IMG/VR virus record: IMGVR_UViG_3300033182_000660
Location: 1-42,258 of that record
DNA length: 42,258 nt
DNA from: a virus
Reading direction: 5' to 3' (one strand)
Below are positions 1 to 6,368 of the stretch, in pieces; positions within the stretch are counted from its first letter, which is position 1; each line of letters starts with the position of its first letter. The position numbers and the translations under genes are program-made. Under the pieces are notes generated by a model. The model had not been told where the DNA came from. It saw only the letters and a program-made list of their open reading frames with translations, and searched no databases.

Positions 1-606
1 ATGAAAACAAGTGAAGCATTAAAAATAGTGGGAGGCCTGAGCAAGCCTTCAAAGATGCCCGGATGGGCCTATGGTTTACCAGCTGCGGAGTGTAAGACTG
101 GCGGAAAATTAAAATTAATACCTAATTCAGTATGCAGCGGATGTTATGCAGACAAAGGTTGTTATGTTTTCCCGGTAGTACAAGCAGCTCAATATAGAAG
201 GTTAGAGGCTATACGCTCACCGTTATGGGTTGGAGCAATGAGTCTTTTAATCAATTCAAAAAAATCAAAAGAATTCCGATGGCACGACAGCGGCGACGTT
301 CAGGACGAAGAGCATCTATTAAAAATTTTTGCTGTTTGTAAACTTACACCTGGCACCAAGCACTGGATGCCAACAAGGGAGGCGTGGGTCAAGTCATTTT
401 TGCCTTTATGCCCTGATAATTTAATAATTAGATTTTCAGGTCAACTAATTGACCAGGGGCCAGTAAAGAGCTGGCCGCACACGTCGACAGTATCAACGAA
501 TCCTGAGCTGGTGACATGTCCAGCGCCAACTCAAAATAATGAATGCAAAGACTGCAGAGCGTGCTGGGATAAGTCGACACCAAACGTCTGTTATGGTAAA
601 CACTAG
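1..606 (+). CDS. Phage gp88-family cysteine-rich protein
   Basis: A 201-aa protein that I recognise as the phage gene-product-88 family, whose biochemical role is unknown. Two cysteine clusters are visible: CSGCYADKGCY near residues 45-55, and a C-terminal set at C173, C182, C185, C188 and C197. Between them lies the conserved FRWHDSGDVQ segment (92-101). The Cys spacing suggests metal binding, either zinc or an iron-sulfur cluster. The reading frame opens with ATG at base 1, and the N-terminus resembles that of marine phage relatives, so it is probably complete even though it touches the window edge. The stop is followed one base later by the start of the next + strand gene, so the two are probably co-transcribed. 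The family call is fairly firm; the function is open. Confidence 0.8.
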   Translation: MKTSEALKIVGGLSKPSKMPGWAYGLPAAECKTGGKLKLIPNSVCSGCYADKGCYVFPVVQAAQYRRLEAIRSPLWVGAMSLLINSKKSKEFRWHDSGDVQDEEHLLKIFAVCKLTPGTKHWMPTREAWVKSFLPLCPDNLIIRFSGQLIDQGPVKSWPHTSTVSTNPELVTCPAPTQNNECKDCRACWDKSTPNVCYGKH

Positions 607-607
607 T

Positions 608-805
608 ATGGAATTTAAACACCCAAAATATTACGCTGAGCTCAAGAAGATCCATGAAGCCTGGACCAAGCAGCAAGCGACAAGCCACAAGCCTCAAGCT
701 GCAAGCGACAAGCAACAAGCTACAAGCCCTGAAGCTTCAAGCAGCAAGCCTCAAGCCCCAAGCAACAAGCCTCAAGCTTCAAGCCGCAAGCGACAAGCTC
801 CCTGA
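608..805 (+). CDS. Small protein with heptad Q-A-x-S repeat tail
   Basis: The ATG follows the stop of the upstream gene by one base. The first ~20 residues (MEFKHPKYYAELKKIHEAW) form a plausible charged, aromatic helix. The remaining ~45 residues are a repeat of roughly KPQAxSx units, encoded entirely by the CAAGCNN heptanucleotide repeat. Because the DNA period is 7 nt, the protein period is 7 residues (21 nt). The head of the protein looks like a small conserved marine-phage protein and the tail like a product of repeat expansion. It faces the nuclease gene on the other strand, and the two share the repeat as their 3' ends. No function can be assigned. Confidence 0.6.
   Translation: MEFKHPKYYAELKKIHEAWTKQQATSHKPQAASDKQQATSPEASSSKPQAPSNKPQASSRKRQAP
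667..800. repeat. CAAGCNN heptanucleotide tandem repeat
   Basis: Nineteen consecutive 7-bp units with consensus CAAGCNN on the + strand. Nine units run from 667 to 729, followed by one inserted T (730), one degenerate unit GAAGCTT (731-737) and nine more units (738-800). The last two bases of each unit vary freely while CAAGC is nearly fixed. No stop codon arises on either strand, so frames on both strands stay open through it. It lies at the convergent ends of the + strand 65-aa gene and the minus-strand nuclease gene. It is not a CRISPR, because units are contiguous with no spacers. Confidence 0.92.
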
Positions 806-1082
806 TTTTCTTTCCTTCATAAAGTTTTACAGACCTAGAAGAGAGGTCTTTAACTAAGATAAATGTGTTCTCAGGATGCTTCACATGAAAGGCAATTTGG
901 TGTGGAGAAAATCTTACTTTGTTTGTCTTTGTAACTTTAAGCTCTATAGTGAAAAAGTGCCTAGAATTATTATAGACCAATAAATCAGGAGTACCGGGTA
1001 AGCTAAGATTCTCCAATCTAATAAGCGAAAATTCTTTAAAATATTTTTTAATTTCTGCATAAAATTTTGTTTCTGGTTTCAC
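720..1082 (-). CDS. VRR-NUC-like PD-(D/E)XK nuclease
   Basis: A 120-aa protein with the signature of small VRR-NUC/PD-(D/E)XK nucleases: GTPDLLVY (~30-37), then FFTIELKV carrying the E-x-K pair, then the VRFSPHQIAFH segment that normally completes the site. Relatives cleave branched or single-stranded DNA. The start is a GTG at 1080-1082, since an in-frame stop lies just upstream and no ATG is available. The last ~25 residues (Leu/Ala/Cys-rich, from about ELVACGLKLEACC onward) are encoded by the antisense of the heptanucleotide repeat and are not part of the fold. A holiday-junction-resolvase-like or DNA-processing role is inferred. Confidence 0.7.
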   Translation of the reverse strand: MKPETKFYAEIKKYFKEFSLIRLENLSLPGTPDLLVYNNSRHFFTIELKVTKTNKVRFSPHQIAFHVKHPENTFILVKDLSSRSVKLYEGKKIRELVACGLKLEACCLGLEACCLKLQGL

Positions 1083-1143
1083 TTTTTTTCAAGTTAACAG
1101 GTTCTTTTCCAATATACCTATCTAGAGCTTTGTCAACACAAAA

Positions 1144-1734
1144 TTAGTGTGACTGTAAAAAACAATTGATAGCATATCTTACGCCCTTCTTTATGGGTTC
1201 AGTACCATGAATCCAAATAGGTTCTGCTGGAAATATCATAGCATCTCCTGTCTTGAAAGAGTGTTTAACCTGACCATTAAAAAATCTAAATTCACCACCC
1301 TCATAGTCTTCATTTAAGTTTAATGTACAGGAAGCTCTTATTAAACCAGATAAATCTATATGATCTTTTATAAAATGACCTTTTTTATATTTTAAAATAC
1401 GAACACTAAAATAATCAGAGATAATATTCATATCGAAGGTAGGACAGATACTTCTTTGTATATAAACAGAATAATTAAGTATCATTAAAGATATATATTT
1501 TTTAGCTAAATTTAATGGTTGTTCATAATTTTTATTGTTCAAACATAATTTAGTTAAATTAATAGACTTGTAGTTATCATATTCATTTTGTTTGCTTTTA
1601 AATTTATAACTATTTTCAAAGGTAGCGTGTTGACTATTGTTTTCGTAGAAATCTATTAGATATTTACAAACATCTTTAGGAACTAATTTATCTATATGAT
1701 ATTTTAGATCTATGATCTTATAATCAAAAGACAC
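1144..1734 (-). CDS. 2OG-Fe(II) oxygenase (prolyl-hydroxylase type)
   Basis: A 196-aa protein with the jelly-roll oxygenase signature. The iron triad is H125-x-D127 (KDHIDLSG) and H176 (WIHGTEP), and the 2-oxoglutarate-binding basic residue is R186 (KKGVRYAIN). The GGEFRFF and GDAMIFPAEP strands between them are typical. The family uses Fe(II), O2 and 2-oxoglutarate to hydroxylate or oxidise a protein, sugar, lipid or nucleobase; the substrate here is unknown. The start is GTG (1732-1734), six bases past the stop of the upstream 74-aa gene. It is a sixth oxygenase, far from and on the opposite strand to the five-gene cassette at 33255-35915. Confidence 0.85.
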   Translation of the reverse strand: MSFDYKIIDLKYHIDKLVPKDVCKYLIDFYENNSQHATFENSYKFKSKQNEYDNYKSINLTKLCLNNKNYEQPLNLAKKYISLMILNYSVYIQRSICPTFDMNIISDYFSVRILKYKKGHFIKDHIDLSGLIRASCTLNLNEDYEGGEFRFFNGQVKHSFKTGDAMIFPAEPIWIHGTEPIKKGVRYAINCFLQSH

Positions 1735-1739
1735 TAAAT

Positions 1740-1964
1740 CTATCCTATTTTCTTTAGAACTTTACCCATATTCCAAGTCTCAGCTTTTACTGTGAATACT
1801 AGTCTATGTGATTCTCTCACACCAATAAGTTTATTTTCCATTAACTGTAAAGAAGTGATGTCATAATATTTTCCATCAGGGAGACATACCTGTACTCTAG
1901 CATTTTGAGTCACAGGAGACTTCATCATTTTATCTAATACTTGTCTTAATAACTTTCCGTTCAT
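1740..1964 (-). CDS. Hypothetical 74-aa phage protein
   Basis: A small basic protein with an N-terminal helix (MNGKLLRQVLDKMMKSP) followed by alternating beta-like segments (ARVQVCLPDGKYYDITSLQ, HRLVFTVKAE). I do not recognise a catalytic motif. Its compact alpha-beta pattern resembles small phage regulatory or accessory proteins. It is the first gene of a minus-strand unit with the oxygenase gene behind it, and it diverges from the small-terminase unit across a 140-bp palindrome-rich gap. No clear ribosome-binding site precedes the ATG. Confidence 0.6.
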   Translation of the reverse strand: MNGKLLRQVLDKMMKSPVTQNARVQVCLPDGKYYDITSLQLMENKLIGVRESHRLVFTVKAETWNMGKVLKKIG

Positions 1965-1978
1965 AATTTTTAGTCATG

Positions 1979-2099
1979 TGTGCCTTGCTAACTAACAAAA
2001 AGGTTAAAAAAGAAACAAGGCACATATGATCAAAGAGCGTTGCTAGCAATGTGAGACTAACAACAGGTTGACTTATATCATTGTTGTGTTAAAAGTCAA
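1979..2099. promoter_or_regulatory. Palindrome-rich divergent intergenic region
   Basis: Noncoding gap between the divergent 74-aa gene and the terminase unit. It holds an inverted repeat TGTGCCTTG (1979-1987) / CAAGGCACA (2016-2024), a perfect 10-bp palindrome TTGCTAGCAA (2040-2049), the pair ACAACA (2060-2065) / TGTTGT (2082-2087), and TTGACTT (2068-2074) / AAGTCAA (2093-2099). TTGACT at 2068 could be a -35 box but no well-spaced -10 follows. Operator, divergent promoter or packaging-site functions are all possible. Confidence 0.5.
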
Positions 2100-2104
2100 A
2101 CACT

Positions 2105-2266
2105 ATGAGTACAAAAGAAAATGGCAAAAAATGGGACGGTAAATCTAGAATATCAAATGATATTTATAGAGTACGTTGGAAAGAAATATTTGGTCAAGAA
2201 AACTTAAATGAAGAATTGCCAAAAGACGAAGAAGATTATTTAGAATCACTCAAAGAAAAATTATAA
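2105..2266 (+). CDS. Small conserved protein upstream of terminase small subunit
   Basis: A 53-aa charged protein that begins MSTKENGKKWDGKSRISND and ends in an acidic stretch (KDEEDYLESLKEKL). Proteins with a KWDGKSR-x-SND-x-YR core commonly sit just before the small terminase gene in marine phages. The stop overlaps the next start by one base (TAATG), which indicates translational coupling to the terminase small subunit. A role in DNA packaging or as a terminase partner is inferred from position only. Confidence 0.7.
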   Translation: MSTKENGKKWDGKSRISNDIYRVRWKEIFGQENLNEELPKDEEDYLESLKEKL

Positions 2267-2799
2267 TGGGTCTACCAAAAAAACTTACAGAACAGCAAAT
2301 TAAATTTGCAAATATTTTGATTGCAGAAGAAGGCAGAAAAACGGCAACACAATGTGCAATTGATGCTGGATATGCAAAAGAGTCTGCAAGACAGGCAGCT
2401 AGTAAATTACAAAATCCAAAATTATATCCGTTAGTAGTTCAATACATTGGAGAACTAAGAGCTGAATGGCAAAAGAAATATGAAGTTACATTTGGATCAC
2501 ATATTACAGAATTAGCTAAACTCAGAGATGAAGCTAGAGATAAGAAAGCTTGGTCTGCAGCTGTCAATGCAGAAGTTGCACGAGGTAAAGCTGCGGGTTT
2601 GTATATCGAACAGAAGATAATAAGGACAGGTAAATTAGAAGACCTATCAACAGAAGAACTAGAATCCAGAATGAAGCAAATAATAGATGACTACTCACCC
2701 ATACTTGAAGGTGTGGAAATAGAAGAACTAAAAGATAAAGTTCGAAAAGAACCAAAGCAATTAAAACAAGAATCAGAGGAAGAGCCATCATTAAATTAA
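2266..2799 (+). CDS. Terminase small subunit
   Basis: A 177-aa protein with the classic small-terminase N-terminal DNA-binding region. LTEQQIKFANILI (7-19) leads into a helix-turn-helix, with GRKTATQCAIDAGYAKESARQAASKL around residues 23-48. A central helical oligomerisation segment (to ~130) and a very acidic/basic C-terminal tail follow. In packaging, the small subunit recognises the phage DNA and recruits the large ATPase/nuclease subunit. Unusually, no large subunit follows. The next gene is on the opposite strand and overlaps by 9 nt, so the large subunit must be outside this window. Confidence 0.85.
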   Translation: MGLPKKLTEQQIKFANILIAEEGRKTATQCAIDAGYAKESARQAASKLQNPKLYPLVVQYIGELRAEWQKKYEVTFGSHITELAKLRDEARDKKAWSAAVNAEVARGKAAGLYIEQKIIRTGKLEDLSTEELESRMKQIIDDYSPILEGVEIEELKDKVRKEPKQLKQESEEEPSLN

Positions 2800-3063
2800 T
2801 ATCTTCTCCATCTTTTTAATACACCCTTTTGGAAATACATTACGACCACTAAATACTTCATCTTCTATATCATACGTAGAAAATGTCTTTACAGTCTTAT
2901 TGTCTTTTGAAAACACAAAACCATATGTAATTAGAGTTGCATAATTCATATTTTCAAACTGAGCAGGATGTGCATGGTCCTCTTCACCGGTGATATCAAT
3001 CCAGGTTATCTTGTGTAGATAATACTTCTTTTTCTTGATTTGACAGATTATTGGCTTTTTCAT
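2791..3063 (-). CDS. Hypothetical 90-aa phage protein
   Basis: A 90-aa protein with a Lys-rich, beta-like N-terminus (CQIKKKKYYLHKITWIDITG) and a conserved-looking WIDI-x-GE segment that I associate with short, uncharacterised marine phage proteins. A good ribosome-binding site (AAGGAG, six or so bases upstream) supports the start. It lies just downstream of the iteron region on the same strand and converges on the small terminase gene. Function unknown. Confidence 0.65.
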   Translation of the reverse strand: MKKPIICQIKKKKYYLHKITWIDITGEEDHAHPAQFENMNYATLITYGFVFSKDNKTVKTFSTYDIEDEVFSGRNVFPKGCIKKMEKILI

Positions 3064-3301
3064 GCTCTCCTTAATAGAATATATATATTATATATAAAAT
3101 ATATTTTTTGTTTAAAAAGTTTGTCTAATAGGGAAATATTTGTAACGTCATGTAACGTCCATGTAACGTATGATTTACTACATTTTTTACTTAAATAAGT
3201 ATTGATTTTACTATCTTTTTTGTCTTTAGAAGTAAAATGTAACGTTGTAACGTATTTTTTCATCTTTTTTGAAAAAAATTTTTTCATAAAAATGTAATTT
3301 A
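3064..3301. other. AT-rich region with TGTAACGT iterons (candidate origin)
   Basis: About 240 bp of very AT-rich DNA between the 90-aa gene and the exonuclease gene. It contains five exact copies of TGTAACGT in the same orientation, at 3141-3148, 3151-3158, 3162-3169, 3238-3245 and 3246-3253. The first three start 10 and 11 bp apart, close to one helical turn, as expected for sites bound by one protein on one DNA face. Direct repeats next to AT-rich DNA are typical of iteron origins. A minus-strand frame is open across it (3060-3389), but it runs into the exonuclease gene in another phase and looks fortuitous. Confidence 0.5.
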
Positions 3302-4021
3302 CTATATATGGGAAATCCCTGAACTCTGAATCAAGTCCCCTTTTCCTTGATTTTTGTAGTATTCGCTCACTCTTTGTAACCATTTCCACATATAATTCTG
3401 AAACTCTGAACCCTGAACCTTGAATTTTTGAAATAAATTGTCCTTAGTACACATTAATACAACTCCCTGTTGTATATTAGTTTTATATACATAATTATGA
3501 GCCACAGCATATCCCGCCAGCTGCAGGAAATAATCTTCAATCCATTCTCTTCTTTTAGGCTTGTTCGATTGTTTAAAATCTACTATACTCTCGACTCCTT
3601 CATAAATACCTGCTAAATCAGTTGCTCCAGCATAAAGACCTGGATAGTACAAAGTCATCTCAGTACCCCATATTTCGTCCATACAGCCCCGTAGACCGTC
3701 ATTGAATATAATTTGGGCCATCTTACCTGCCTGCATTCCAACATCGCTTAAATCAGCGTGTTTTTCGTCTAACAGCATACTCTCAATAATTCTATGCATA
3801 ATAGAGCCTCTCTCAGCTGCATTGTCTCTAATTTTATCTGCCTCAATTTTGCCTACTTTTTGCTGCCATTCTGACAGTTTTGCTTTCTTTTCTTTTGACT
3901 GAGTTTGTGATAGGATCGTTGTTACAGATGGTAACTTATCGGTACCTATTTCGTAGTGCCTTTGACCCATGACTAAGCTTCTAATCGACGATGGGTAATC
4001 GAATTTTTTATTCCATTTCAT
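3302..4021 (-). CDS. Cas4/RecB-like PD-(D/E)XK exonuclease
   Basis: A 239-aa nuclease with the full RecB/Cas4-like motif set: RGSIMH (H76), AGATDLAG (D135), VDFKQSNK (D148-x-K150) and the trailing YFLQLAGYAVAH motif (Y164, Q167). Phages use such enzymes as 5'-3' exonucleases in recombination and in host or concatemer DNA processing. The start ATG overlaps the stop of the upstream 62-aa gene (ATGA), so the two are translationally coupled. The iteron region lies directly downstream. The family is clear; the exact polarity and role are inferred. Confidence 0.8.
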   Translation of the reverse strand: MKWNKKFDYPSSIRSLVMGQRHYEIGTDKLPSVTTILSQTQSKEKKAKLSEWQQKVGKIEADKIRDNAAERGSIMHRIIESMLLDEKHADLSDVGMQAGKMAQIIFNDGLRGCMDEIWGTEMTLYYPGLYAGATDLAGIYEGVESIVDFKQSNKPKRREWIEDYFLQLAGYAVAHNYVYKTNIQQGVVLMCTKDNLFQKFKVQGSEFQNYMWKWLQRVSEYYKNQGKGDLIQSSGISHI

Positions 4022-4206
4022 TTGCTTGTATTGAAATCCCTTCCAAATTTTTTCTTAAAATCATCATTTACCTTTTCATAATCATTTATAATTTCTGCCA
4101 ATTTTTTAGGTAGTTTTTTATCTTGACCACATAATATTTTAAAACAATCAGTAACACTTAATTTAAGAACATATGAATCTTTTTGTCTTCCTCTATTCCA
4201 TTTCAT
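4018..4206 (-). CDS. Hypothetical 62-aa protein
   Basis: A small lysine-rich protein coupled to the exonuclease gene by a 4-base ATGA overlap. Its start lies three bases after the stop of the homing endonuclease gene. Its first bases (ATGAAATGGAATA) are identical to the start of the exonuclease gene, so both proteins begin MKWN. No motif is recognised. Given its position it may be an accessory to the exonuclease, or a remnant of rearrangement during endonuclease insertion. Confidence 0.5.
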   Translation of the reverse strand: MKWNRGRQKDSYVLKLSVTDCFKILCGQDKKLPKKLAEIINDYEKVNDDFKKKFGRDFNTSK

Positions 4207-4209
4207 AAA

Positions 4210-5055
4210 CTAAAATCCATACTCCTCTTTTCTTGTTTTCATCGCCTCGAGCCATTTTTCTTTTATCTTTGGGTTTTTCTTAAAATTAAAACTACCATAA
4301 GTATCAAAAAATTGTGCAGAAAAATCTGCAAATTTCATAACTTCTTTAAATTTATCTCTTTTTCTTTTAACCTTTATTAAAGGATAAAATATTCTTGCAA
4401 ATAAATGGATCTTTGTCATTTGATATATTTTAACATCATAACAAGGTTTAGTTTCATTAGGTCTTTTTTGTTTTTTAACAATTTTTGCAACAACTTTCTT
4501 TTCTTTCTTAAAAAGATTTAGTATTTTATTTAGATAAGCTCTTACAAGTCTACAAACTTTTAAATTAGAAGAAGTAAAAGTAAGTATATTTATAAATCTA
4601 TAATTTTTAGATTTTTTATTAAATTCTTTACCAACAAATATACATCCTTCAGCATCAAAATAACCGGCCAGCCAAGCCCCTCTTACATTTATACCAGTTA
4701 TTGTATTATTTAATTTAAAGTTATTTTCTTCTGCAAATTTTTTAACTATATCTTTTTTTTCTACCATGTAGGGATAAATCATTTGTGTAAAATGAATTGC
4801 ATCTTCACCATCTAATACAGTCATCCATTGATCTTGATGATGTTCTTTTCTTCTTTTTTTAAAATAAGTTTTTTTACCATATAATTCATTAAGTTCGTCA
4901 ACTACATTTTTATCAATCAAATTTAAACTGTATCTTAATCTTTTATAATTTTTACCTCTACTCATAAAAGATCCATCACCATCAGCCATACCTGCGTGAT
5001 AAGCCCAAAAACCTAAATCAGTATTCTCTTCTATTTTTTTATATTTATCTGTCAT
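4210..5055 (-). CDS. LAGLIDADG homing endonuclease (free-standing)
   Basis: A 281-aa protein with two LAGLIDADG-type motifs: YHAGMADGDGSF at 19-30 and WLAGYFDAEGCI at 128-139. Each carries the catalytic acidic residue (D/E just before G). Two motifs in one chain indicate a monomeric enzyme with pseudo-twofold symmetry that cuts a long asymmetric DNA site. It is not inside an intron or intein here, but sits between the methyltransferase gene (ATGA overlap) and the exonuclease pair. Such free-standing genes usually target a nearby site in related phages lacking them. It is very Lys-rich and AT-rich, which suggests later acquisition. Confidence 0.85.
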   Translation of the reverse strand: MTDKYKKIEENTDLGFWAYHAGMADGDGSFMSRGKNYKRLRYSLNLIDKNVVDELNELYGKKTYFKKRRKEHHQDQWMTVLDGEDAIHFTQMIYPYMVEKKDIVKKFAEENNFKLNNTITGINVRGAWLAGYFDAEGCIFVGKEFNKKSKNYRFINILTFTSSNLKVCRLVRAYLNKILNLFKKEKKVVAKIVKKQKRPNETKPCYDVKIYQMTKIHLFARIFYPLIKVKRKRDKFKEVMKFADFSAQFFDTYGSFNFKKNPKIKEKWLEAMKTRKEEYGF

Positions 5056-5636
5056 TTATCTCCTTTCACAAGTAAACATTTGTTTTTACCAGACTCTCTA
5101 ACTCTAAAATCGTAGTATTCTAATAATCTAGCAATCAATGCCATGTCATAGTTTTGCCAATCATCAAATACAAAACGTGTGATAGGTGCACTGTGATTAG
5201 CAAACCATATTGCTTCTGTTGAAACAGCTCTTGTAGTATGAGGTCCATCAAAATGTACAAAGGCAAACTTTGAATCTTTATGCTTTGACACTTCCATAAA
5301 ATCTGTATCTGTCATATTACACAAAGTAAACTTAGCTTGCTTTCTGTAGGGCATCATATCATAAAGCAATGTATCTCTCATGGTGTCTGGATATGTAGGA
5401 GCAACTCCTTTTTCAAAACCCTCCCAGGTACAGTGTTCTTGATTATCTACGTGTTGATATTCTAAATCCCCGTAAGGATCGACACCCACGTGAATATAGT
5501 TATTGCGAATATTATCCATAATAATTTTAGATCCCAATCCTTCTCTAACGCCGATCTCACACGTTTTATAACCTTGAGCATCGAACTTAGACCATTTTTC
5601 AAGTAAGTCATATTCAGAACTATCTCCTCTAATCAT
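5052..5636 (-). CDS. Class I SAM-dependent methyltransferase
   Basis: A 194-aa protein with motif I CEIGVREGLGSK (26-37) and the acidic end of the second strand in HVGVDPYGD (49-57), followed later by FAFVHFDGPH. This is the Rossmann pattern of small methyltransferases of the Methyltransf_24 type, which modify sugars or small molecules as often as macromolecules. There is no NPPY/DPPY signature, so a DNA adenine or N4-cytosine methylase is unlikely. The gene overlaps its upstream neighbour by 8 nt and its downstream neighbour by 4 nt. Substrate unknown; surface-sugar modification is possible. Confidence 0.7.
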   Translation of the reverse strand: MIRGDSSEYDLLEKWSKFDAQGYKTCEIGVREGLGSKIIMDNIRNNYIHVGVDPYGDLEYQHVDNQEHCTWEGFEKGVAPTYPDTMRDTLLYDMMPYRKQAKFTLCNMTDTDFMEVSKHKDSKFAFVHFDGPHTTRAVSTEAIWFANHSAPITRFVFDDWQNYDMALIARLLEYYDFRVRESGKNKCLLVKGDK

Positions 5637-5928
5637 TTAATTTTTTCTCCCTTAATTTATCTTGTAGGTATTTCTTTTGTTTCTGTAACATTCTAATTCT
5701 TTCAATTAGACTATGTACTAAATCTTTTGTTAGCAATGAAGATTGTTTTTGCACAACACGTTGAACTTCATTTACTTTCTTTAATGATTTTATTTCTTCT
5801 TTTAACATTGTTTCTCCTTCTGATTTACACATTGGACATTGTACTATTTCTATTTCATCATCTTCTATTGACCTTTTAACTTTTAAAAAGCCATTTCCTC
5901 GGCACCGAGGACATATCGTCTTTGACAT
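5629..5928 (-). CDS. Zinc-finger/coiled-coil protein (DnaJ-like CxxC pairs)
   Basis: A 99-aa protein with two CxxC pairs (CPRC 6-9 and CPMC 31-34), each followed by a G-rich or K/E segment as in DnaJ-type zinc fingers. A long Lys/Glu/Leu coiled-coil region follows (about 43-97). The fold would bind one zinc ion and dimerise. The first residues are needed for the finger, so the start at 5928 is sound although it overlaps the upstream gene by 53 nt. A DNA-, RNA- or protein-binding role is inferred. Confidence 0.7.
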   Translation of the reverse strand: MSKTICPRCRGNGFLKVKRSIEDDEIEIVQCPMCKSEGETMLKEEIKSLKKVNEVQRVVQKQSSLLTKDLVHSLIERIRMLQKQKKYLQDKLREKKLND

Positions 5929-6205
5929 TATTCATCCTTTCTAAAGCTTCAAACACTTTGTTTCTAATCATGTTGTGATCTAAATCTGCAAACTCACAAA
6001 CCTTTACAAAATCAGAGTTAGGTAAAGTCACATAATCTAATTCATGAAAACGTCTACCTGCATAGTGTTCTGGATATCTTACTATTTTATTTTTAATTCT
6101 CATTGCATCTTCAATTGCAACGATCAAAACATTTCTCCAAAGATTTCTTAATGGATTAAATGCATCAAACTCTCTTAGAGTTTTTGGTCCCTGAAAGTTT
6201 GCCAT
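5876..6205 (-). CDS. Hypothetical 109-aa phage protein
   Basis: A 109-aa mixed alpha protein with LREFDAFNPLRNLWRNVL near the N-terminus and a conserved-looking RYPEHYAGRRFHELDYVTLP segment in the middle. I find no enzyme motif. It overlaps the zinc-finger gene by 53 nt downstream and the 63-aa gene by 41 nt upstream, in different frames, so this is a tightly compressed segment. It belongs to the minus-strand unit that starts with the sigma-like gene. Confidence 0.6.
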   Translation of the reverse strand: MANFQGPKTLREFDAFNPLRNLWRNVLIVAIEDAMRIKNKIVRYPEHYAGRRFHELDYVTLPNSDFVKVCEFADLDHNMIRNKVFEALERMNNVKDDMSSVPRKWLFKS

Positions 6206-6356
6206 TTAACTTTTTCACTTTCTCATCAACGATTACTTTCACTGTTTGTGCTCTGGACAGAGTGACCCCTGGTGCCAGATTCTTGGCTATCTTGCCAATT
6301 TTATCGTAGGTGTCGTGCGATACTGCAAGACTCCGGTATTTATTTATGTCTGTCAT
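6165..6356 (-). CDS. Small ribbon-helix-helix-like protein
   Basis: A 63-aa basic protein. MTDINKYRSLAVSHDTYDK (1-19) looks like the N-terminal strand of a ribbon-helix-helix repressor, followed by two helices (KIGKIAKNLAPG; LSRAQTVKVIVDEKVKKL). The pattern fits a small dimeric DNA-binding protein of the Arc/MetJ type, but is not conclusive. A strong ribosome-binding site (AAAGGAG) precedes the ATG. It follows the sigma-like gene by 12 bases, so both would be made from the promoter at 7458-7485, and a regulatory role fits. Confidence 0.5.
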   Translation of the reverse strand: MTDINKYRSLAVSHDTYDKIGKIAKNLAPGVTLSRAQTVKVIVDEKVKKLNGKLSGTKNSKRV

Positions 6357-6368
6357 CTATTTTCTCCT

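Noticed and set aside
428-718. Minus-strand open frame opposite the gp88 gene
   Set aside because: Shadow of the gp88 gene and the repeat; Leu/Cys/Val-rich low complexity with no start support.
667-800. CRISPR-like array
   Set aside because: Units are 7 bp and contiguous with no spacers, and no cas gene is present. The Cas4-like exonuclease is a usual phage enzyme.
654-857. Second + strand frame with a repetitive protein
   Set aside because: It is another reading frame of the heptanucleotide repeat, which has no stop codon in any frame; the 608-805 frame has the better start and a folded-looking N-terminus.
1111-1136. TTGACA and TATATT on the minus strand before the VRR-NUC gene
   Set aside because: The spacer is only 14 bases, too short for a sigma-70 promoter, so I did not list it.
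3060-3389. Minus-strand 109-aa open frame across the iteron region
   Set aside because: It enters the exonuclease gene in another frame, has low-complexity Lys/Tyr/Ile composition, and the repeated TGTAACGT words account for its YVT-like residues. It is more likely noncoding.
5052-5636. DNA methyltransferase paired with a restriction enzyme
   Set aside because: No (D/N/S)PP(Y/F) motif and no recognition domain; the neighbour is a homing endonuclease, not a restriction enzyme.
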